Shown here piece by piece: positions 11,212-22,877 of a stretch of DNA of 64,000 nt. How positions within the stretch are numbered: the stretch's first letter is position 1; the number at the start of each line of letters is the position of its first letter. The notes under the pieces were generated by a model that searched no databases, was not told the DNA's origin, and saw nothing but the letters and a program-made list of their open reading frames with translations. Both the position numbers and the translations under genes were made by a program. Origin of the DNA: Photobacterium sp. SKA34 (GTDB taxonomy: Bacteria; Pseudomonadota; Gammaproteobacteria; Enterobacterales; Vibrionaceae); assembly GCF_000153325.1 (NCBI RefSeq), contig NZ_CH724141.1, forward strand, positions 1,117,114-1,181,113, read 5' to 3'.

Positions 11212-11916
11212 CTAAATATTTACCTTTGCACTAAGTTTATATCGGCTTCCAGGGTGGTAGAGCAATGCGGCGCTAACGAGTTTATTCTGGCTCCAAGTGC
11301 GACGATGCAAAAGGAGGCAAGGTTCTTGTGTATCCATTTCAAGTAACCTCGCTATATTTAAAGGGGGCAAGATAGCCTCGACAGTGTGTTCGATAATCCC
11401 TAAAGGGCAGATTTCTACCAAGTACTCATTAGGCGTCACTTGACTGAAGTCCTGCTCAAGGTAATCAGGCGCAAAATCAGGGTTTACCCAACGATGCTCA
11501 AGTTGTATAGGTAAATTATCTGCGTAATGAACGATTTCACTCATATAAACCTGAGACCCTAGCATCAAGCCCAATCTCATTGAGACATCCTCAGATGATA
11601 ATATAGCCTTTAGGTTTATGATTTCATTATGATAAACCTGACCTCGCTCCTCTACTTCATCTGCAATGTTACGAATATCCATGAGCGGTGATTCGGCCTT
11701 TTTTTGGCACACAAAAGTGCCAAGCCGAGGAGTACGCTCGAGAAGGCCGACTGATACTAGGTCTCTGAGTGCCTTGCTTACCGTCATTCGGCTTACTGAA
11801 AAGCTTTTACAAAGCTCTGCTTCTGTTGGAATTTGTGTACCTACCGGCCATGTTCCTGACTCAATTTTTTCAACAATATGATTTTTTATCTGTTGGAATC
11901 TGGGGGACCTTGACAT
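11212..11916 (-). CDS. hutC: Histidine-utilisation repressor, GntR family
   Basis: A 234-residue repressor with an N-terminal GntR winged helix (about 8-70; PTEAELCKSFSVSRMTVSKA holds the recognition helix, LGTF ends the wing) and a C-terminal UTRA ligand domain (about 90-230; LEHRWVNPDFAPDYL). HutC proteins bind urocanate and then release hut operators. The gene lies upstream of hutI in the same direction, and the intervening operator gives the structural genes their own regulated promoter. A second palindrome in its own upstream region suggests autoregulation. Confidence 0.93.
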   Translation of the reverse strand: MSRSPRFQQIKNHIVEKIESGTWPVGTQIPTEAELCKSFSVSRMTVSKALRDLVSVGLLERTPRLGTFVCQKKAESPLMDIRNIADEVEERGQVYHNEIINLKAILSSEDVSMRLGLMLGSQVYMSEIVHYADNLPIQLEHRWVNPDFAPDYLEQDFSQVTPNEYLVEICPLGIIEHTVEAILPPLNIARLLEMDTQEPCLLLHRRTWSQNKLVSAALLYHPGSRYKLSAKVNI

Positions 11917-11935
11917 CTATGTATTACCCTTATTA

Positions 11936-11945
11936 TGTATATACA
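11936..11945. promoter_or_regulatory. Second HutC-type palindrome upstream of hutC
   Basis: TGTATATACA is a perfect 10-bp palindrome with the GTATATAC core, 20 bases before the hutC start. It resembles the core of the hutI operator and would allow HutC to repress its own gene. Confidence 0.6.
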
Positions 11946-12199
11946 AATTATATTGGTTTAATACTTAGCGATTATCAAGTATAAAACAGCTTCTGACTCT
12001 TGTAATACAAGCTGTTTTATCAAAAAAACGTGTAAAATTATGCAATAACTACCTATTACTTCTGCCTAAAAAGTAAGGTAGAAAGTTATCCCTCTCTAAA
12101 AACATGAATTCGATCTTGTTTGTTAAGTTTACAAATTGACACATTTGTACAACTTTGTCGGCAATTTACTGGTCATAAAATTTTCCATATAACAATAAC

Positions 12200-12475
12200 G
12201 ATCCCTGTGATCCTCTTTAGAAGTAGCAGGCTTGTACTTTCACTTATGCGACTCAACGTTGTGGTCGTCCTTACCTTCAGTGCAATTGTTGGCGGTCTAT
12301 CAATTCACGATACTGTATCTGCTCTCGAAGGCGGGGCGACCATTGCACTCCGCTATGCCATGCTTGGTTCTTTTGCTGTAGCAATAAGCCGTTCCGGTAT
12401 TACTAAGTACTAGCCCAAACTGTAGTCAAAAAACTACAGGGTAAGGAAAATGCCAGTGCCGCAAAAGCATTTTAA
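12200..12475 (+). pseudogene. N-terminal remnant of a YuiF-type (probable histidine) transporter
   Basis: The translated stretch [20 protein letters not shown], then [20 protein letters not shown] and RSGITKY, matches the start of the YuiF/Na+:H+ antiporter-like family, members of which accompany hut genes as histidine transporters. A stop at 12411-12413 interrupts it, but shifting frame at about 12410 continues with [20 protein letters not shown], which again fits the family. A second stop follows at 12473 and the remaining roughly 350 residues are absent. The start region also lacks a clear ATG. It lies next to hutC, in the place where a histidine permease gene is expected, so this is a decayed member of the hut locus. 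Confidence 0.7.
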
Positions 12476-12505
12476 TACACTCTTTTTTTGTTTTATACGT
12501 GTACC

Positions 12506-12661
12506 AGCAAAGCATTCCCAGATATTCTATATACTGATCAATCTATTACAGATTTTGCCTTTAAAGTGGGCTACCAATATAGTAATTATTTTCCGACTAA
12601 ATTTAAGCAAGTTTTTAAACAGACGCCCCGAGAAACACGCATGAGACAATATGAGAGTTAG
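12506..12661 (+). pseudogene. C-terminal fragment of an AraC-family regulator
   Basis: One frame reads DQSITDFAFKVGYQYSNYF followed by TKFKQVFKQTPRETR, the second helix-turn-helix and end of an AraC/XylS protein. No N-terminal part precedes it; the frame joins the broken transporter upstream within a few bases. It appears to be a deletion junction product: two unrelated gene ends abutting. Confidence 0.65.
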
Positions 12662-13208
12662 CTTGTTATGAGGATATAACTGAGTAAGTAATACGTGTGT
12701 TGAATATTCGCACGTTTCGTGATGAATATTATGACGAATGAGATAGCGTTTGATATGGCGCAATGGAGGATATTTAAATAATGTTTTTTTATTTACAATG
12801 TCAAACGATAAAGGGTTCTTTTGCAAAAACAGATACCCTAGGGTAAAGCTGATACGAGAAAACCCATCGCCTGTCCATAGGCAAATGGGTTGGGAAAAGC
12901 CTTGAATGACATGAAAGGCGAGTTGGGAGTCAATTAAATATTAGGCTAAATCCTTACTTTTTTTTAGACCAAAAATAAAAACTATTTTTCTATTTATTAA
13001 GTGCAAAATTAGTGGCAGTTATTGTAAAAACAACTATATGAAAGGTCCTAAATAGGCTGCCATAAAAGGGGGGTCGTCTGGCTAATATTATTTTTTTGTC
13101 AGAACACAAAATGGTAGGGTTATATTGCGTATTTATATTATGGGTATTTTTTGATTCCTATAATGCCCCATATCAAACGTGGCTAAGGCAAGCAACATAC
13201 CCAAGTCA
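12662..13208. other. Intergenic region with palindrome and stem-loop
   Basis: No gene is supported. It contains the 12-bp perfect palindrome TACCCTAGGGTA (12834-12845) and a two-tier hairpin at 12861-12891 (AACCCAT..ATGGGTT outside, GCCT..AGGC inside). They are only 15 bases apart and may mark a structured RNA or regulatory site; no known RNA family was recognised. Confidence 0.45.
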
Positions 13209-14222
13209 CTATTCAAGCGTTTTTTTTATACCGACAGAGGCACGTTTTACCAAAACAGGCATGAATAATTTTTTCCCTGAGTACTCTGTATTTTCGTTAT
13301 TTACCAATTGCAGAGACAGTTTTAATGCCTCGTTTGCCATGACGTTAATTGGGTAGCGAATCGTGGTTAGGCGAGGGTATATATGGCGCGCGATGTGTCC
13401 ATCGTCAAAGCCGATAACGGACATATCCTCAGGGATTTTTACACCATTTTCTTGTAATAAAGTCATACAGCCGGCAGCCATGTAATCGTTATAGGTTGCA
13501 ATTGCGGTTATCGGAGTATTTTTAGCAATTAGATTAATAATGGCTTGTTCACCACCGGCTTCATCTGGCTCAACGTATTCGATGTATTCATCACGGATTT
13601 CAATACCATTATCTCTAAGCGCATCTAAATAGCCATCTCGACGATCATAAGCATCATCAATATCATGGTTTGAGGCAAGGTAACCTATATGCGTGTGTCC
13701 ATTTTTAATTAAGTGCTCTGTCGCAATATATGCGCCTTTACGATTATCAAGAGCGATACAACGTGATGCAATTTCTTCAACATTTCTGTTAATGAAAACC
13801 ATGCCAGGTATTTCGCTGGCTAGTTTTATTAACTCTGCATCAGACATCCCTTTGCTATGAATAACAAGAGATTCACAACGGCTGTTAATCAGTAAATTAA
13901 TGGCATTTTTTTCTTTTACGGGATCATGGTAACCACAGCCGATTAATAGCTGTTTTGACTGTTGACTTGCAATGTCGTCTATTGCCTTGACCATGGTTCC
14001 GAAAAAAGGCGCAGAGACATCACCAACAAGAACGCCTACGGTGTTAGAGGATTTATTTACTAACGCACGCGCATTGGCATTGGGACGGTAATCCAGTTTT
14101 TCCATTGCTGCTTTAACAGCAATAATTGCTGTTTCACTGGTGTGAGGTGAGTTATTGATAACACGTGATGTTGTGGCAATGGATACACCAGCCTCTTTTG
14201 CGACGTCTTTGATAGTAGCCAT
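13209..14222 (-). CDS. GalR/LacI-family repressor of the galactoside genes
   Basis: A 337-residue regulator. The N-terminal helix-turn-helix ATIKDVAKEAGVSIATTSRV and hinge helix (ALVNKSSNTVGVLV) are classic LacI/GalR; residues about 60-330 form the periplasmic-binding-protein-like sugar domain. It lies downstream of lacZ, separated by a terminator and its own promoter region. Four 14-bp operators with TGGAAACGTTTCCA-like sequence lie in front of lacZ, the alpha-galactosidase gene and the symporter gene, so it is inferred to repress all three and respond to a galactoside or galactose. Confidence 0.85.
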   Translation of the reverse strand: MATIKDVAKEAGVSIATTSRVINNSPHTSETAIIAVKAAMEKLDYRPNANARALVNKSSNTVGVLVGDVSAPFFGTMVKAIDDIASQQSKQLLIGCGYHDPVKEKNAINLLINSRCESLVIHSKGMSDAELIKLASEIPGMVFINRNVEEIASRCIALDNRKGAYIATEHLIKNGHTHIGYLASNHDIDDAYDRRDGYLDALRDNGIEIRDEYIEYVEPDEAGGEQAIINLIAKNTPITAIATYNDYMAAGCMTLLQENGVKIPEDMSVIGFDDGHIARHIYPRLTTIRYPINVMANEALKLSLQLVNNENTEYSGKKLFMPVLVKRASVGIKKTLE

Positions 14223-14337
14223 AGGGAATTTAGCACTTTAATTTTTTTACTATTTAACAATGCTTTGCTGTTGAATACAAATAACTAATTGAGAATTGCG
14301 ATAGGAAAGCTTGGTTTATCGAAAAATATGAGAATAT

Positions 14338-14370
14338 AAAAAATCCCTAAGGGTTAGCTTAGGGATTTTT
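14338..14370 (-). terminator. Terminator between lacZ and the repressor gene
   Basis: AAAATCCCTAAG and CTTAGGGATTTT form a 12-bp stem with flanking A and T runs, immediately downstream of lacZ on the minus strand. Confidence 0.85.
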
Positions 14371-14396
14371 GCTGCTATGCCGGGGGGATAAAGTGC

Positions 14397-17498
<3,102 letters not shown>

Positions 17499-17585
17499 TT
17501 ATTATTATACCGTTCGTTGATAGCTGAGATAAGTAAGGTATTCCAGCGACCTTCTCATTCATTTTGTTGGATTGTAATGAATATT

Positions 17586-17599
17586 TGGAAACGTTTTCA
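17586..17599. promoter_or_regulatory. GalR/LacI operator near lacZ
   Basis: TGGAAACGTTTTCA, a near-perfect palindrome centred on the CpG typical of LacI/GalR sites. It is about 100 bases upstream of the lacZ start. Confidence 0.8.
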
Positions 17600-17747
17600 T
17601 GATGTGTGTTGTATTTTTTATATTCAATATTTTGATGGGGAGCTAATTTTTTTGATTTTTATCGCTCTGGTAAGGCTTTTTACTTTCTATTAATGCTGAG
17701 ATAAGAAGATTATCATTTTCGTTTTCTTTAAATAGTAAATGTTGGTT

Positions 17748-17761
17748 TGGTAACGTTTCCA
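17748..17761. promoter_or_regulatory. GalR/LacI operator near the alpha-galactosidase gene
   Basis: TGGTAACGTTTCCA, matching the same consensus, about 80 bases before the alpha-galactosidase start. With the site at 17586 it could form a repression loop. Confidence 0.8.
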
Positions 17762-17840
17762 GTGTTTGGCGTTGCTCACAGATTAAATTTCATTTTTCCT
17801 TATTATGCTTATTACTTCCGTTTTAAGGTGTAGCAAAGTG

Positions 17841-19954
17841 ATGGATAAAACATTAATTGAGCTCGTTGGTCACCAGACCCAGTTAATCGTAGAGTTAGGG
17901 GAATACGCAGAAATAGTGCATTGGGGTAAAAAGGTGAGCGGAGCCCATGCCGGTTTCCGCCAAGCTTTATTACGCCCTGTGCCATATGGTCGATTGGATA
18001 ATGATGTTGCAATGACATTACATCCCGAGCTTGGGCGTGGTGTCTTTAGTAGCCCTGCATTGGAAGGACATCGTAATGGTCAAGATTGGGCGCCAGTGTT
18101 TACCATTATTGATGTTGAGCATTACTCAAATGGGATAGTGATTAAGAGTTAAGATAATAATGGAGGTCTTTGTCTCAAAACGGAGCTATTCATTGATCGT
18201 CATGATGTTGTAAAAACACGTCATACCCTCACAAATACCAAAGTTGGCATTTATCAAATAAATCGCTTTGCAAATACATTACCACTTCCTGAAAGAGCCA
18301 ATGAGATAATGACTTATTACGGCTGTTGGGTTAATGAATTTCAAACGGTTAGAGCCCCTTTAGCTCATGGTGGCTATCAACAAGAAAACCGACGCGGCCG
18401 TACATCTCATGAACACTACCCTGCGTTGGTTACTGGCTCGAAAAGCTTTGGTGAAATGAGTGGTGATGTTTGGGGATTCCATTTCGCTTGGAGTGGTAAT
18501 CATCGCTTAAGAGTCGATGTTAAGGCTGATGGTCGAAGGTATATGCAAGCTGAAGTGATCTATCTTCCTGGCGAAGAATCACTTGAAAAGGGAAAAAGTA
18601 TTACTACTCCTTGGTTGTATGCAACTCATAGTTTTGAGGGCTTGAATGGGATGAGCCATCACTTTCATTCACATATTCGAGAGTACATTTTACCTCGCAG
18701 CTTTAAAGAGAAGCCTCGTCCTATTCATTTAAACACATGGGAGGGTATCTACTTTGATCATGATCCTGAGTACATCATGTCAATGGCCACCCAATCTGCA
18801 AAAATGGGAGTAGAACGATTCATCATCGATGACGGTTGGTTTAATGGACGAAACGGGGATAAAGCAGGTCTTGGTGATTGGTTTTTGTGTGAGTCAAAGT
18901 ACCCAGCAGGGCTGAAACTTGTTGTTGATCACGTTAATCAATTAGGGATGGAGTTTGGTTTGTGGTTCGAGCCTGAAATGATAAATAAAGATTCAGATTT
19001 GTTTCGTGCGCACCCTGATTGGCTACTCGCTGTAGAAGGATATGAACAACCGACTGGACGCAATCAATATGTTATTGATCTTCAGAATAATGATGCGTTT
19101 AACTATTTGTTTGAAAGGCTCGATTACTTTTTGTCGAGTTATAATATTGCCTACATCAAGTGGGATATGAACCGTGAAGTGGTTCAGCCTGCTCACTTAG
19201 GACACGCTGCTGGTCATAATCAAACGTTAAGATATTATGATCTAGTGGATAAAATACGATTGCGTCACCCAAGCGTTGAGATTGAATCATGCGCCGCAGG
19301 TGGCGGACGGATTGATTTTGAGGTGTTGAAACGTACACACCGATTTTGGACATCTGATAATAACGATGCGCTTGAGCGTCAAACGATACAGCGCGGTATG
19401 AGCTATTTTTTCCCGCCAGAAGTGATGGGATGCCATATTGGTGCGAGCCTTTGTCACAGTACTCGTCGACGCCACAATATAGAATTTCGTGGGTTAACAG
19501 CACTATATGGCCATATGGGAATCGAGCTTGATCCTGTGAAAGAAGATCAAAAAGAAAGGCAAGGCTTTGAACGTTATATCAATTTACATAAAAAATTACG
19601 CCCATTATTACACAGTGGTAGAACATGGCGTGTGCCTACTGATGATGACTCTCATCAGATCCATGCCGTAGTCGCAACAGATCAATCTGAAGCGATTGTT
19701 ATCATCTCCCAGTTAACCATCCAACGCATTCCTTGAGCGGTTGTTTACGAATTCCAGGGTTGGATGAGCAAGCGAAATATCGAGTGTCAGTGTTAGATCA
19801 TCCTTCAAATTACGATGATATTGTTAACTACCAGCCCCCATGGACTAAATTAGGGTGTGAATTATCGGGGGAGTGGTGCAAAGAAGTGGGGTTAGCAATG
19901 CCGATTCTTGATGCTGAAAGTGCAATGTTAATAAGATTTGAACGCCTTAACTAG
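17841..19954 (+). pseudogene. GH36 alpha-galactosidase with a nonsense codon and a frameshift
   Basis: Three pieces form one roughly 700-residue GH36 enzyme that would cleave melibiose or raffinose-type alpha-galactosides. ATG 17841 is preceded by TAAGGTG. The frame runs to TAA at 18150-18152, then continues in the same frame without another stop (DNNGGLCLKTELFIDRHDVV) through the catalytic domain. The nucleophile Asp is in YIKWDMNRE (codon 442) and the acid/base Asp in WTSDNNDALERQ (codon 506). A single-base loss at about 19716-19718 then shifts the frame; the true tail HPTHSLSGCLRIPGLDEQ continues to 19954. Two independent lesions make a working enzyme unlikely, although the promoter operator is intact. 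Confidence 0.88.
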
Positions 19955-19974
19955 CTCTCTTTTATATGATTAAG

Positions 19975-20004
19975 CCGCAGAATTTTCCTGCGGATTTTTT
20001 GTTT
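19975..20004 (+). terminator. Terminator after the alpha-galactosidase pseudogene
   Basis: CCGCAG (19975-19980) and CTGCGG (19989-19994) form a hairpin followed by ATTTTTTG, a typical intrinsic terminator. Confidence 0.7.
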
Positions 20005-20008
20005 TATT

Positions 20009-20022
20009 GGAATCGTTTCCAG
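20009..20022. promoter_or_regulatory. GalR/LacI operator upstream of the symporter gene (distal)
   Basis: TGGAATCGTTTCCA, a palindrome matching the lacZ-side operators, about 245 bases before the symporter start. Confidence 0.8.
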
Positions 20023-20122
20023 TGAGGTTATAAACAAATTTTATCTTTATTATTGATTTATAAAGTATTTTTTAATACATATTGCTTATTTATCGCTCGT
20101 CATCACATTTTTAATCATTCCA

Positions 20123-20136
20123 TGCAAACGTTTCCA
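20123..20136. promoter_or_regulatory. GalR/LacI operator upstream of the symporter gene (proximal)
   Basis: TGCAAACGTTTCCA, fourth member of the operator set, 114 bases downstream of the distal one. The pair leaves the symporter under the same repressor as lacZ. Confidence 0.78.
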
Positions 20137-20266
20137 GTAAGGGGTTTCTGATCACAGTTTGCATCTCTGCGTGTCAGTAGCATAGGCGTCGAAAACAATA
20201 AGAGACGTCGACGCTACTCATTTTAATTTAGAGAACGCATAGCTGTACGATATACAGGGAACATTT

Positions 20267-21637
20267 ATGTCTGATAAAATTACGCTACAAACCAAGCTAT
20301 CTTATGGCTTGGGTGCACTAGGTAAAGACTTTGCTTGTGCGCCAATATATACTTTTCTTATGTTCTATTTTACTGACGTAGCAGGAATATCTGCCGCTTT
20401 TGTTGGTACTATTTTTCTTGCTGCACGTATAGTAGATGCTGTTACAGATCTATTAATGGGCGTAATTGTTGATAACACGCGCTCTAGATTTGGTAAGTTC
20501 CGACCATGGATAGTAATAGGTACAATTTTAAACTCTGTAGTATTAATTGCTCTTTTCTGTACTCATATGTTCGAGGGTACTTCCCTTTATATTTACGCTG
20601 CAGCTGCATATATTCTATGGGGATTAACTTACACCATTATGGATATTCCATATTGGTCATTGATCCCGGCTTTGTCTAGTTCTCGCCCTGAACGAGAAAA
20701 ATTGGTTGTTTGGCCTCGTATCTTTGCAAGTTTTGCATGGTTTATTACAGGTACTTATGGACTCCATATTGTAGGCAAATTAGGCAATGGTGACCAAGGG
20801 GCTGGCTTCTTAGATGCGGCAATGTTAATTGTTGTTTTGTTTATTCTTAGTGCTTTCCTTGTTTTTCGTAATGTAAAAGAAACAGCGAAAGTCGATACTA
20901 CAACTAAAGCAGAACGATTTAGTTTTAAAGATGTTCTTTTAGTAATTGGTAAAAACGATCAGTTAAAAGCCCTTATTGGCTCTATTCTCTTCTTCCAAAT
21001 GGCAATTCTATTAATTGGCGGGGCAGCAATATACTACTTCACTTATGTACTTGGAAATAAAGATCTGTTTCCTGCATATATGATGGTGGCAGGTATTGCT
21101 GAAATTGTGGGTATATTCTTATTCCCTCGTATTGCGAATATGTTACCGCGTCAATATTTATGGCCAATTGCTGTAGGCTTCCCTGTGGTTTCATGCCTAA
21201 TATTATATTTCATGGGCTTATTTGTTCCTGGGAATATCGTGATGATTGGCGTAGCGGGGGCAACAATTAAATTTGGTAATGGTATTGCTAATGGATTATC
21301 AACAGTCATGTTAGCGGATGTTGTTGATTATGGAGAATATAAGACAGGTCGTCGCAGTGAAAGTATTATATTTTCGGTGCAAACAATGTTGGTGAAATTT
21401 GCAGGTGCAGGCGGCGGTTTTATTGTTGGTATTGGACTATCACTTGTGGGTTACGTACCGAATGTTGAACAGTCTGCGCATACTATGATGGGAATCGAGT
21501 TTATGATGATTGGTCTTCCTGCAATGATGATGTTGATCAGTGGCATTATATACCGTCGATACTACCGTTTACATGACGGCTTTAATAAAGAAGATTTCGA
21601 AAAAGAAGAGCAAGAAGGAAAAACTGTTTCAGCATAA
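20267..21637 (+). CDS. MelB-type galactoside:cation symporter (GPH family)
   Basis: A 456-residue inner-membrane symporter with about twelve hydrophobic segments. RFGKFRPWI after helix 2 and DIPYWSLIP in helix 4 are GPH/MelB signatures; VDYGEYKTGRRSES is the conserved loop in the C-terminal half. It is expected to import a galactoside with Na+ or H+. Because lacZ is intact and the alpha-galactosidase is broken, lactose or another beta-galactoside is the likelier useful substrate now; this is inference. Two operators upstream place it in the GalR-type regulon. A shared bidirectional terminator follows. Confidence 0.88.
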   Translation: MSDKITLQTKLSYGLGALGKDFACAPIYTFLMFYFTDVAGISAAFVGTIFLAARIVDAVTDLLMGVIVDNTRSRFGKFRPWIVIGTILNSVVLIALFCTHMFEGTSLYIYAAAAYILWGLTYTIMDIPYWSLIPALSSSRPEREKLVVWPRIFASFAWFITGTYGLHIVGKLGNGDQGAGFLDAAMLIVVLFILSAFLVFRNVKETAKVDTTTKAERFSFKDVLLVIGKNDQLKALIGSILFFQMAILLIGGAAIYYFTYVLGNKDLFPAYMMVAGIAEIVGIFLFPRIANMLPRQYLWPIAVGFPVVSCLILYFMGLFVPGNIVMIGVAGATIKFGNGIANGLSTVMLADVVDYGEYKTGRRSESIIFSVQTMLVKFAGAGGGFIVGIGLSLVGYVPNVEQSAHTMMGIEFMMIGLPAMMMLISGIIYRRYYRLHDGFNKEDFEKEEQEGKTVSA

Positions 21638-21661
21638 TACTTCTGCCGAAATCGAGTCATT

Positions 21662-21695
21662 AAAAAAGGTCTGCCAATATTGGCAGACCTTTTTT
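21662..21695. terminator. Bidirectional terminator between the symporter and HTH genes
   Basis: AAAAAAGGTCTGCCA and TGGCAGACCTTTTTT form a 15-bp stem with a four-base loop. It serves the converging symporter and XRE genes. Confidence 0.9.
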
Positions 21696-22008
21696 ATTCT
21701 GGTTTAGCAGTCGTTGCGTCAGTTTTGTTCGCGGAAAGAGCCACATAGCGTTGTTGCAGCTCTGCCAATAACTCTAGGGTGTCAAACTGATCTAAAGAAG
21801 GACGGTCACCTGCAAAATACATAATGCTTTTATTAAACATCTTTGATAATTCGAGCAGTGTATCTAAGCGTGGTTGAGTTCGACCATTCTCTAAGTCTAA
21901 GTAGGTTTGTCTTGCTATCTTAAGGTGTTTAGCGGCATCGACTTGTGTCATGCCATGCTCTTCACGGGTTTGCTTAAGCAGGTTGTGAAAGGAGGAAGGA
22001 TTATTCAT
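21694..22008 (-). CDS. XRE-family HTH regulator
   Basis: A 104-residue protein with a Cro/CI helix-turn-helix at about 10-65 (MTQVDAAKHLKIARQTYLDL, then ENGRTQPRLDTLLELSKMF). The tail (about 70-104) has no recognised domain. Such small stand-alone regulators control neighbouring or distant genes; no target is evident and no toxin partner adjoins it, so it should not be called an antitoxin. Its stop codon lies in the bidirectional terminator. Confidence 0.8.
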   Translation of the reverse strand: MNNPSSFHNLLKQTREEHGMTQVDAAKHLKIARQTYLDLENGRTQPRLDTLLELSKMFNKSIMYFAGDRPSLDQFDTLELLAELQQRYVALSANKTDATTAKPE

Positions 22009-22352
22009 TGTTATATTATTTCATTCTCTACGATGTCGGACGGCAAGATTGTATAGATAAACAACAAGTTGAAAAATAGGTGAAAGTAATTTTTATGTCA
22101 TTAAAAGTGAGTCTGGAAGGGGGCACTAATCATACTATATAAGCTTCGTGTTTAATCGACTGATTACGCTTTTATCGTTATAATTATTTATTACTATTAG
22201 GTTTTTTTACTCGTTTTTGAGGCGTAGTGTAGCTCGTTCATCGCTTGTAGTAGGCTGTCGTCTACTCAAGACTTTCGTAAGAATGATCTAAGAAAAACGT
22301 AACGACTTTGTATTAACGTTACTGTTTTTCTGTAATTCAACGCTTTAATCTT
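22009..22352. other. Intergenic region, nothing recognised
   Basis: About 340 AT-rich bases with the promoter region of the XRE gene; no gene or clear repeat seen. Confidence 0.5.
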
Positions 22353-22544
22353 TTAATTTTTATCTTTATTCCTTTCTTCAAAAAATGTTCTAAAGTCGAA
22401 TTTAGTACAATTATCATTACTCATTAATGCTGGGTTACTAACGAGTGTACAATGCTTTTTATCGCTTACTGAGTCTTTTTTATTATGGCTACTGCAACCA
22501 ATTAACACGAATATTAATGCAGTTAGAGTTATTACTTTTTTCAA
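22353..22544 (-). CDS. Small lipoprotein, TTG start
   Basis: A 63-residue protein whose first 17 residues form a lipoprotein signal peptide ending in the lipobox LIGC, so it would be lipidated on Cys17. The remaining 46 residues are polar and contain two further Cys that could form a disulfide. The start codon is TTG, fixed by a perfect AAGGAG six bases upstream. It stands alone. Function unknown. Confidence 0.65.
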   Translation of the reverse strand: MKKVITLTALIFVLIGCSSHNKKDSVSDKKHCTLVSNPALMSNDNCTKFDFRTFFEERNKDKN

Positions 22545-22877
22545 TTAAGACTCCTTACTTAATATTGCTTCTTATAATATAAAAAATATTAACCTTATGA
22601 TTATATAACTTAAATTCCACACTGACGCCCTAGAAGTATATATTGCTTGTCGGTTAAGTGCTACGGCATCTAAAGGTTGTTTTAAAGTTATAAATCACTT
22701 CAAAAATCGATTTCTATTTAATTTTCTTTATACAGCTTACTTTACATAATTGAAGTGTTGATATGGTGGTTTTTAAAGAGGATAAATTGGCGCTAGCTCA
22801 ACAGTGGATGTCGTAAGATATAAAACTAACAGGAGAAAAAGTATACATAATATGGTTTCCAACCACGGAGGTATATT
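22545..22877. other. Intergenic region, nothing recognised
   Basis: AT-rich divergent spacer of about 330 bases between the lipoprotein gene and the secreted-protein gene; it must hold both promoters. Confidence 0.5.

Noticed and set aside
12450..12644. 64-codon frame overlapping the AraC remnant
   Set aside because: The AraC frame on the same strand gives clear family residues; this one does not.
21694..22544. XRE regulator plus small protein as a toxin-antitoxin pair
   Set aside because: The neighbour is a lipoprotein 344 bases away, and no toxin fold is seen next to the regulator.
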